12,495 nucleotides of DNA, from NCBI GenBank assembly GCA_945897655.1, contig CAMDHB010000061.1, positions 1 through 12,495 on the forward strand. The letters are read 5' to 3'. The translations under genes were made by a program, and so were the position numbers. The stretch's first letter is position 1. Every line of letters starts with the position of its first letter. Under the pieces are notes generated by a model. That model ran no database searches. It worked only from the letters and a program-made list of their open reading frames with translations, and was not told the origin of the DNA. The DNA comes from Pseudorhodobacter antarcticus (GTDB taxonomy: Bacteria > Pseudomonadota > Alphaproteobacteria > Rhodobacterales > Rhodobacteraceae). Positions 1 through 5,402 of the stretch are shown here, one piece after another.

Positions 1-672
1 CTGGCTCATGGGATGGTAGAAGGGCGAGCAATAGGCCTCCAGACAATGGGCGAGGGCGTCCATCCCCGTCCCTGCGGTGATGAAGCGCGGCATGCCCACG
101 GTGAGGGCCGGGTCGCAGATCACGACGGCAGGCATCAGTTTGGGGTGGAAGATGATCTTCTTCTTGTGCGTGGCCGAATTGGTCAGCACGCCCGCCCGGC
201 CCACTTCGGACCCGGTGCCGGCCGTGGTCGGCACGGCCACTATGGGGGCAATCTTGCTGGCATCGGCCCGGGTGTACCAGTCGTCGATATCCTCCAGATC
301 CCAGACCGACAGATCGGCCCGCTGATGAGCCATCAGTGCGATCATCTTGCCCAGGTCCAGACCCGAGCCGCCACCAAACGCCACCACGCCATCATGCCCG
401 CCCGCCAGATACATGGCGATGCCGTCCGTCATGTTCTGTTCGTTCGGGTTCGGGTCCACCTCGGAAAACACCGCCCGCCCCAGACCCGCCGCTTCCAGAA
501 TATCCAGCGCCTGCGCCGTGATGGGCAGGCTGGCCAGAGCCTTGTCGGTGACCAGCAAGGGTTTCTGCAGCCCAACCGCCGTGCAGTGCTCGGCCAGTTC
601 GGCGATGCGACCAACGCCAAACTTGATGGGGGTGGGATAGGACCAATTCCGGTTGGGAACAGAATGCGACAT
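1..672 (-). CDS. Iron-containing alcohol dehydrogenase (partial, C-terminus beyond the left edge)
   Basis: The first 224 residues of a group III (iron-dependent) alcohol dehydrogenase, which interconverts an alcohol and an aldehyde with NAD(P). No stop codon lies in the window; the family is usually about 380-390 residues, so roughly 40% is missing. The Rossmann-like nucleotide-binding loop GGGSGLD is at residues 100-106, followed by VPTTAGTGSEV at 147-157 and ICDPALT at 185-191. Two of the four expected metal ligands are visible, D205 and H209 in the segment MDALAHCLEAY (compare D196 and H200 of E. coli FucO); the two downstream histidines would lie outside the window. The ATG at 670-672 is preceded by GAAGAAGG inside the end of the aldehyde dehydrogenase gene, only 5 bases upstream, so the two are almost certainly co-translated. 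The pairing suggests sequential alcohol-to-aldehyde-to-acid oxidation. The family is clear; the substrate is not. Confidence 0.93.
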   Translation of the reverse strand, partial: MSHSVPNRNWSYPTPIKFGVGRIAELAEHCTAVGLQKPLLVTDKALASLPITAQALDILEAAGLGRAVFSEVDPNPNEQNMTDGIAMYLAGGHDGVVAFGGGSGLDLGKMIALMAHQRADLSVWDLEDIDDWYTRADASKIAPIVAVPTTAGTGSEVGRAGVLTNSATHKKKIIFHPKLMPAVVICDPALTVGMPRFITAGTGMDALAHCLEAYCSPFYHPMSQ

Positions 673-677
673 GGGGT

Positions 678-2060
678 TCAGACCTTCTTCAGATGATAGG
701 ATTTCGGGCGGGTCACCGAATGGAACCCAAGGTAGGACAGCGATCCGCCACGGCCGGTATCCTTGCACCCCGTCCAGCACAAGGCCGGGTCAAGGTAATC
801 AGCGCGGTTCATGAAGACGGTGCCGGTTTCGATCAGTGCGCCAAGGGCGGCAGCGGTGTCATAGTCTTCGGTCCACACACTTGCGGTCAGGCCGTAAGGG
901 CTGTCATTCATCAGGCGCAGCGCCTCGGCATCATCCTTGACCTTCATGATGCCGACAACGGGGCCAAAGCTTTCCTCCATCATCACCCGCATCGAATGAT
1001 CGACATTCACCAGAATCTGCGGCGCAAGGTAGGCGCCACCATCATCAGCGGGGAAGTGGGCGGGGTCGATCAGTGGCTTGGCGCCTTGTGCCACAGCCTC
1101 GGCGATCTGGTCGCGAACCACCTTGGCAAAGCGCTTGTTGGCCATCGGGCCAAGTGTGGTTTCAGGGTCAAGCGGGCTGCCCAGTTTCATGCCGTTCACC
1201 CAAGCCACGGATTTTTCGACAAAGGCGTCGAACAGGCTTTCGTGAACGTAGATCCGCTCAATCCCGCAGCAGCATTGGCCCGAGTTGAACATGGCCCCGT
1301 CCATCAGCGTATCGACCGCAGCGTCAAGGTTGGCGTCGGCGCGGACATAGCCCGGATCTTTGCCGCCCAGTTCCAGACCCAAGGGTGTGAAGGTGCCGGC
1401 AGCGGCGCGTGCAATCGCCTGACCGCCCCCAACCGACCCGGTGAAGTTCACAAAGTTGAAGGCGCGCGCAGCAATCAGGCTTTCCGTGGTGGCATGGTCA
1501 AGGACGACGTTCTGGAACACATCCGGCGGCACGCCCGCCTCATGGAACGCCTGCGCCAGCCGTTCGCCAACCAGCAGGGTCTGGCTGGCGTGCTTCAAAA
1601 CCACCGTGTTCCCGGCGATCAGTGCCGGGGCAAGGGTGTTGATGGTGGTCAGGTAAGGATAGTTCCAGGGGGCGATGATGAAAACGACACCCAGCGCCTC
1701 ACGGGCCAGATAGCGGCGGAACTTATCGCTGTCCTCGATCATGTGATCCGCCAGCGTGTCGGCGGCGATGGAGGCCATGTAGTCTGTACGGGCATTCACG
1801 CCGCCCATCTCTCCTTGCCCATAACGGATAGGGCGACCCATCTGATGGGAAAGTTCAAGTGCCACGGTTTCCTTCATCGCCGTCAGGCGGGCAACCCCGG
1901 CCTTGACCAGGGCCACCCGTTCGGCCAGCGGACGCGCGGCCCAAGGCTTTTGCGCGGCGCGGGCGCGGGCAACGGCTGCCGCCGCAGCCTCGGGAGACAG
2001 CGGCATCCGTTCGGCATAGACGCTGCCATCGACAGGGGAAATCAGTTGGATCGGTTTCAT
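678..2060 (-). CDS. NAD(P)-dependent aldehyde dehydrogenase
   Basis: A 460-residue member of the aldehyde dehydrogenase superfamily, oxidising an aldehyde to a carboxylate in the cytoplasm. The cofactor and catalytic elements are complete: PWNYP at 131-135 with the oxyanion-hole asparagine N133, the FTGSVGGG cofactor loop at 206-213, general base E230 in LELGGKDP, and the nucleophile in FNSGQCCCG, where C264 aligns with the catalytic cysteine (GQxC). Three cysteines in a row (263-265) are unusual. Length is slightly shorter than the typical 475-500. The ATG at 2060 is chosen because AAGGTG lies 5 bases upstream; an in-frame start at 2093 would add 11 residues with no ribosome site. The gene lies 57 bases after the glutamine-synthetase-like gene and 5 bases before the iron alcohol dehydrogenase. 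Succinate-semialdehyde or gamma-glutamyl-aldehyde substrates are both plausible; sequence alone does not decide. Confidence 0.95.
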   Translation of the reverse strand: MKPIQLISPVDGSVYAERMPLSPEAAAAAVARARAAQKPWAARPLAERVALVKAGVARLTAMKETVALELSHQMGRPIRYGQGEMGGVNARTDYMASIAADTLADHMIEDSDKFRRYLAREALGVVFIIAPWNYPYLTTINTLAPALIAGNTVVLKHASQTLLVGERLAQAFHEAGVPPDVFQNVVLDHATTESLIAARAFNFVNFTGSVGGGQAIARAAAGTFTPLGLELGGKDPGYVRADANLDAAVDTLMDGAMFNSGQCCCGIERIYVHESLFDAFVEKSVAWVNGMKLGSPLDPETTLGPMANKRFAKVVRDQIAEAVAQGAKPLIDPAHFPADDGGAYLAPQILVNVDHSMRVMMEESFGPVVGIMKVKDDAEALRLMNDSPYGLTASVWTEDYDTAAALGALIETGTVFMNRADYLDPALCWTGCKDTGRGGSLSYLGFHSVTRPKSYHLKKV

Positions 2061-2065
2061 CTTGT

Positions 2066-2071
2066 CACCTT
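2066..2071 (-). promoter_or_regulatory. Ribosome binding site deciding the aldehyde dehydrogenase start
   Basis: Reads AAGGTG on the minus strand with a 5-base spacer to the ATG at 2058-2060. It favours this start over the in-frame one 33 bases further upstream. Confidence 0.7.
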
Positions 2072-2078
2072 GTAGGAC

Positions 2079-2091
2079 GGGCAATCTGCCC
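2079..2091 (-). other. Small intercistronic hairpin between ligase and aldehyde dehydrogenase genes
   Basis: The 57-base gap 2061-2117 contains a perfect 5-bp stem with 3-base loop (GGGCA-GAT-TGCCC on the minus strand). It is not followed by a T run, so it is not a convincing terminator. It lies 8 bases upstream of the ribosome site of the next gene and could affect RNA processing or initiation. Short GC-rich stems occur by chance in such DNA, so confidence is low. Confidence 0.3.
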
Positions 2092-2117
2092 ATCTTGGTT
2101 GGAACACCAGCGGGCAG

Positions 2118-3482
2118 TTAGGCCCGCTCAAGCAGCCGTTGCAGTTCGAAATCCGTCACCACGCGGTCGGTTTCGGAAATCTCCCAACGGGCATTGTGGA
2201 CATAATGGTCCACCACATCATCGCCAAACGCCCGGCGCAACATGGCCGAGCCATTCAGCAGATCCGCCGCCTCGCGCAAGTTGTGCGGAATCTCGCGGAT
2301 GCCGCCGGCCTGATACATGTCGCCCTTCATTTCAGGCTCAAGTTCCATCTTCTTCTCGATCCCCTCCAACCCCGCAGCCAGCAGGGCGGCACAGGTCAGA
2401 TAGGGGTTCACATCGCTGCCCGGAATGCGGCATTCTACCCTGATCGCCTTGGACTGCACGCCGCAGACGCGGAAGCCTGCGGTGCGGTTGTCCGCACTCC
2501 AGACCGCCTTGGTGGGGGCGAACATCCCGATGGTAAAGCGCTTGTAGCTGTTGACGTAGGGCGCCAGGAACGCCGTCATCTCGCGGGCATAGGCCAGTTG
2601 GCCCGCCATGAAATGCTTCATCAGGGGCGACATGCCGTGAACGTCTGACTCATCCTGAAACGCTGGTTTGCCGTCCAAGGTCCACAGAGATTGGTGGACA
2701 TGGGCCGAAGAGCCTGCCTTGCGGTGGTCATACTTGGCCATGAAGGTGACCGAGCGGCCCTTGGTCCAGGCAATTTCCTTGATGCCGTGCTTGACGATCG
2801 AATGGTTGTCGGCGGTGTCCAGCGCATCGGAATAGCGGTAGTTCACTTCCTCCTGCCCCGCATCCGCCTCGCCCTTGGAATTCTCGACCGGGATGCCTGC
2901 ACCGTACAACCCGTTGCGGATGGCGCGCATCACATCCTCTTCCTTGGTGGTCTGGAAGATGTGGTAATCCTCATTATAGGCCGAAATGGCCTTCAGGTCG
3001 CGGAACCCGGTGTCGCGCAGGGATTCGTAGCTGTTCTCGAACAGATAGAACTCCAGTTCCGTCGCCATCATCGGCTCGAACCCCATCGCACGGGCGCGTT
3101 CGACCTGAACCTTGAGGATGTTGCGCGGCGCATGGGGAACCGGGTGATGGTGGTGGTCCAGCAGGTCCGCCAAAACCAATGCCGTGCCAGGCAGCCAGGG
3201 CAGCAGGCGCAGCGTGCTCATGTCCGGCTTCATGACATAGTCGCCATAGCCCGACTGCCAGTTCGAGGATTTATAGCCCTGAACCGTATTCATCTCCATA
3301 TCGACGGCCAGCAGATAGTTGCACGAATGCGTCTCGTGATGGCCGCCAGCCACAAAGAAATGCGCCTCAAACCGCTTGCCCATCAGGCGGCCCTGCATGT
3401 CGATGGCGGCGACCACCACGGTGTCGATGGTGCCGTTATCCACGGCGTCTTTCAGTTGGTCAAATGTCATGTTGCCGGGCAT
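2118..3482 (-). CDS. Glutamine-synthetase-like gamma-glutamyl-amide (PuuA/GlnA4-type) ligase
   Basis: A 454-residue protein of the type I glutamine synthetase fold, expected to form gamma-glutamyl-phosphate from glutamate and ATP and transfer it to an amine. Active-site segments: TELEFYLF at 141-148 (metal ligands E142, E144), GEADAGQEEVNYRY at 204-217, HVHQSLW at 261-267, NSYKR at 311-315, NR at 332-333, and RVECRIPGSDVNPYL at 348-362 (E350 aligns with E357 of Salmonella GlnA). Features against a true ammonia ligase: the FDGSS loop is absent, the N-terminal domain carries GKR at 35-37 as in amine-ligating relatives, and the flap glutamate (GYEAPV, E327) is replaced by phenylalanine (F321 in GMFAP). 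The ATG at 3482 has GGGGAG 9 bases upstream; the ATG four codons later has no such site. A histidine run sits at 110-113. Neighbours suggest a catabolic role; the amine is unknown. Confidence 0.92.
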   Translation of the reverse strand: MPGNMTFDQLKDAVDNGTIDTVVVAAIDMQGRLMGKRFEAHFFVAGGHHETHSCNYLLAVDMEMNTVQGYKSSNWQSGYGDYVMKPDMSTLRLLPWLPGTALVLADLLDHHHHPVPHAPRNILKVQVERARAMGFEPMMATELEFYLFENSYESLRDTGFRDLKAISAYNEDYHIFQTTKEEDVMRAIRNGLYGAGIPVENSKGEADAGQEEVNYRYSDALDTADNHSIVKHGIKEIAWTKGRSVTFMAKYDHRKAGSSAHVHQSLWTLDGKPAFQDESDVHGMSPLMKHFMAGQLAYAREMTAFLAPYVNSYKRFTIGMFAPTKAVWSADNRTAGFRVCGVQSKAIRVECRIPGSDVNPYLTCAALLAAGLEGIEKKMELEPEMKGDMYQAGGIREIPHNLREAADLLNGSAMLRRAFGDDVVDHYVHNARWEISETDRVVTDFELQRLLERA

Positions 3483-3491
3483 GTCCGGTAT

Positions 3492-3497
3492 CTCCCC
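3492..3497 (-). promoter_or_regulatory. Ribosome binding site deciding the ligase start
   Basis: GGGGAG on the minus strand, 9 bases before the ATG at 3480-3482. The alternative ATG at 3468-3470 has no purine-rich site at a suitable distance. Confidence 0.65.
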
Positions 3498-3506
3498 TAT
3501 GGTGTC

Positions 3507-3522
3507 GCCCGATTGGACGGGC
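3507..3522 (-). other. Small intercistronic hairpin between hydrolase and ligase genes
   Basis: The 71-base gap 3483-3553 holds a 5-bp stem with 6-base loop (GCCCG-TCCAAT-CGGGC on the minus strand) with no following T run. It shares the octamer GCCCGTCC with the next intercistronic gap. It may be an mRNA-processing stem or a chance match. Confidence 0.25.
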
Positions 3523-3553
3523 TTGTACGGCGTGGCGCAGGCGAAAGCTTGGG

Positions 3554-4333
3554 CTAGCCCGCCTTGGCCTGACGCTGAATCTCGACCAGACCCATGTTCA
3601 GCACAGGTGCAATCAGTTCGGCCATAGCCTCCTGCGCCTCGGCAGTCGCGATCAGGTCATTGCGGATTTCCAGCATCGCATTCTGCAGACCATATGGCGT
3701 TGCTGCAATCCGCAGGGTGTGGGTCACGTCATCTGCGGCAGAATAGGGCGCGTTCAACTCGGTGACCAGTTGGGTTGCCTGCCGGGCGGCGCGGACAATC
3801 GCTTGGGCATAGGCCGGATCGGCATCATGGATCACCCCAAATTCGACGTCACGCGGTTTGCCAAAGTAAACTGGCGTGAAGGAATGAATGGTCACCACAA
3901 CAGGCCGCCGCCCAAGCGCAATGCGTTCAGCCAGCAGGTTGTGCAGACCGTTCTGGAACGGCAGGTAAATCGCCTTGGTCCGGGCCAGACGTTCCTCGTC
4001 TGAGATCAACGCGTTGCCGGGAATATCGTGGATCTCGGACCGGGTCGGCATGGCCCCGGGCATGTCGGGCGCGCGGTTGCAATCATAGACCAGCCGCGAC
4101 ACCGGCGCATTGATCAGGGTTGCATCCAACCTGCGGGACAGGCCGCGCGCCAGACCCAGGGCGCCCGGGTCCCAGGCGATATGCGCCTCCAACTGAGCCC
4201 GCGACAGGCCCAGCGTCCCAAAAGCTTCGGGCACGACATTGGACGCATGTTCGCAAACCAGAATGACCTGGCCGCGGCCCTCCTCACGCTCGATCAAGGG
4301 CTGAAATGACTGTAGCTGTTCTTGCGCCCGCAT
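3554..4333 (-). CDS. N-formylglutamate amidohydrolase family protein
   Basis: A 259-residue protein of the N-formylglutamate amidohydrolase family (Pfam PF05013), a zinc-dependent amide hydrolase fold. Family motifs: CEHASNVVP at 27-35 (E28, H29), HIAWDPGA at 51-58 (H51, D55), SRLVYDCNR at 79-87, IHSFTP at 149-154 and LEIRNDL at 221-227. These give the usual metal and substrate-carboxylate residues, so the protein looks active. The ATG at 4333 is preferred because AGGGGAG lies about 11 bases upstream; an ATG at 4378 would add 15 polar residues, lacks a ribosome site and sits in the divergent control region. It is the first gene of the minus-strand operon, 71 bases before the ligase. No other histidine-degradation (hut) gene is nearby, so classical N-formylglutamate hydrolysis is doubtful. 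Cleavage of a gamma-glutamyl or N-acyl product of the neighbouring enzymes is an inference from context. Confidence 0.9.
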   Translation of the reverse strand: MRAQEQLQSFQPLIEREEGRGQVILVCEHASNVVPEAFGTLGLSRAQLEAHIAWDPGALGLARGLSRRLDATLINAPVSRLVYDCNRAPDMPGAMPTRSEIHDIPGNALISDEERLARTKAIYLPFQNGLHNLLAERIALGRRPVVVTIHSFTPVYFGKPRDVEFGVIHDADPAYAQAIVRAARQATQLVTELNAPYSAADDVTHTLRIAATPYGLQNAMLEIRNDLIATAEAQEAMAELIAPVLNMGLVEIQRQAKAG

Positions 4334-4388
4334 CGTGGCGTGGTCTCCCCTGTTCGCCTGACGCTGGCGTTTTGGCATGGGGCTGTCA

Positions 4389-4429
4389 AGAATGTTTCTG
4401 GCCCTGCTTTCCTGTTACAATGTTTTCTG
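4389..4429. repeat. Imperfect direct repeat, candidate RpiR operator
   Basis: AATGTTTCTG at 4391-4400 and AATGTTTTCTG at 4419-4429 are near-identical, 28 bases apart start to start. The first copy also forms the inverted repeat AGAA-TGT-TTCT. The second overlaps the extended -10 of the regulator gene; the first lies next to the minus-strand TTGACA. Position and spacing fit operator half-sites of a dimeric or tetrameric repressor, but this is inference. Confidence 0.35.
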
Positions 4430-4444
4430 CTTGAGTGCCCCTCC

Positions 4445-4450
4445 AAGGAG
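4445..4450 (+). promoter_or_regulatory. Ribosome binding site deciding the regulator start
   Basis: A perfect AAGGAG with a 7-base spacer to the ATG at 4458. It rules out the in-frame ATG at 4377, which lies upstream of the predicted transcription start. Confidence 0.85.
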
Positions 4451-4457
4451 CGCCGCA

Positions 4458-5327
4458 ATGGACAAAACCAAGACACTTGACGACCAGTTGCGCGACGCCC
4501 TGTCAGGCCTGACCCCGGCCGAGCGCAAGCTGGCGGCGCATGTCTTGTCGCATTATCCGGTGTCAGCACTTGGGTCGATCACCCAACTGGCGAAAGCGGC
4601 GTTGGTGTCGACGCCAACCGTGGTGCGGTTGGCGCAGAAACTGGGGTACAAGGGCTATCCCGATTTTCAGAACGCCCTTCGGGGCGAGGTTGAGGCGATG
4701 CTGGTCACCCCGTTGACCAAGCATGATCATGGTGCCGGGATGGTGCCGGACGGGCATATCCTGAACCGCTTTGCCGAAGGGGTGGTGGCCAATTTGCAGG
4801 CCACGCTGAACCAGATTGACCATGCCGCCTTTGATGCCACGGCGGCCTTGTTGGCAGACCCTGATCGCCGGGTCTTTGCGGTGGGGGGGCGGATCACGCA
4901 TGCCATGGCAGATTACTTTGCCGGTTTGATGAAGGTGGTGCGGCCCGAGGTGGCACTTTTGTCCGACAATTCGGCAACTTGGCCCCCCGCCTTGCTGGAC
5001 ATGGCGCAGGGGGATGTGTTGGTGGTGTTTGATATCCGCCGTTATGAAAACGTTGTTCTGCAACTGACAGAGATGGCACGGGAACAGGGGGCGGAAATCA
5101 TTCTGATCACCGATCGCTGGGTATCCCCTGCCGCCAGCTTTGCCCGACACACCTTTGCGTGCCATATCGAGGCGCCCTCGGCTTGGGACAGTAATGTGAC
5201 GCTGATGGTTCTGGTTGAAACCCTGCTTTCAGCCGTTCAGGACCTGACCTGGGCGGTGACCGAGGGGCGGATGCAGCGGTTGGAAGAACTTTACGCCCGA
5301 ACCAGGTTTTTCCGCCGGCACAGGTAA
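4458..5327 (+). CDS. RpiR/MurR-family transcriptional regulator (HTH plus SIS domain)
   Basis: A 289-residue regulator. The N-terminal HTH_6 domain (about 1-77) includes LTPAERKLAAHVL at 18-30 and the recognition helix region STPTVVRLAQKLGYKGY at 51-67. The C-terminal SIS domain (about 125-265) contains VFAVGG at 139-144, LLSD at 167-170, GDVLVV at 185-190, and the AREQGAEIILITD segment at 207-219. The canonical phosphosugar loop SxSGxT is replaced by FDIRRYEN at 191-198, and the first GxGxS turn reads VGGRIT, so the ligand is probably not an ordinary phosphosugar. It is divergent from the amine/glutamyl operon across a 124-base spacer and is the likely local regulator, as repressor or activator. 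The ATG at 4458 has AAGGAG 7 bases upstream; 27 extra in-frame codons upstream overlap the promoter and are excluded. Confidence 0.93.
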   Translation: MDKTKTLDDQLRDALSGLTPAERKLAAHVLSHYPVSALGSITQLAKAALVSTPTVVRLAQKLGYKGYPDFQNALRGEVEAMLVTPLTKHDHGAGMVPDGHILNRFAEGVVANLQATLNQIDHAAFDATAALLADPDRRVFAVGGRITHAMADYFAGLMKVVRPEVALLSDNSATWPPALLDMAQGDVLVVFDIRRYENVVLQLTEMAREQGAEIILITDRWVSPAASFARHTFACHIEAPSAWDSNVTLMVLVETLLSAVQDLTWAVTEGRMQRLEELYARTRFFRRHR

Positions 5328-5334
5328 CTCGGGT

Positions 5335-5357
5335 GTCCGGATCTGGACGGAGGTTTT
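5335..5357 (+). terminator. Weak candidate terminator after the regulator gene
   Basis: The 75-base gap 5328-5402 between convergent genes has a 4-bp stem (GTCC...GGAC, 5335-5348) and a four-T stretch at 5354-5357. The stem is short and the T run is not adjacent, so it is only a candidate. Nothing else is recognisable in the gap. Confidence 0.2.
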
Positions 5358-5402
5358 CTGCGAGCTGTATCAGTGGCTTGAGTTTTGAAAATTCATGAGG
5401 CG

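Larger units (their letters stand above)
4334..4457. promoter_or_regulatory. Divergent control region between catabolic operon and RpiR regulator
   Basis: A 124-base spacer with both sets of transcription signals. For the plus-strand regulator, TGTTACAAT at 4413-4421 is an extended -10 (TG-n-TACAAT, 5 of 6 consensus) with no good -35, predicting a start near 4428. For the minus strand, TTGACA at 4389-4384 matches the -35 consensus perfectly, but the position 17 bases downstream reads CAGCGT, a poor -10; transcription from here would begin just ahead of the hydrolase ribosome site. Near-repeats described separately overlap these elements, as expected for an autoregulated divergent pair. Confidence 0.5.

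Noticed and set aside
693..2075. Long plus-strand open frame antisense to the aldehyde dehydrogenase gene (460 codons)
   Set aside because: It exactly shadows a gene with all catalytic motifs; its translation has no recognisable domain and is rich in Gly, His, Arg and Gln, as expected for an antisense frame in high-GC DNA.
2691..3557. Plus-strand open frame antisense to the GS-like ligase gene
   Set aside because: No family motif, no suitable ribosome site, and complete overlap with a well-supported gene.
4334..4378. N-terminal extension of the amidohydrolase from the ATG at 4378
   Set aside because: The added 15 residues are not part of the family domain, and the ribosome site AGGGGAG fits the ATG at 4333.
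4361..4389. Minus-strand TTGACA as a complete sigma-70 promoter
   Set aside because: The -35 is perfect, but the sequence 17 bases downstream (CAGCGT) is a poor -10, so I only list it as part of the control region rather than as a defined promoter.
4377..4457. N-terminal extension of the RpiR regulator from the ATG at 4377
   Set aside because: It would start upstream of the predicted extended -10 promoter and lacks a ribosome site, while AAGGAG sits 7 bases before the ATG at 4458.
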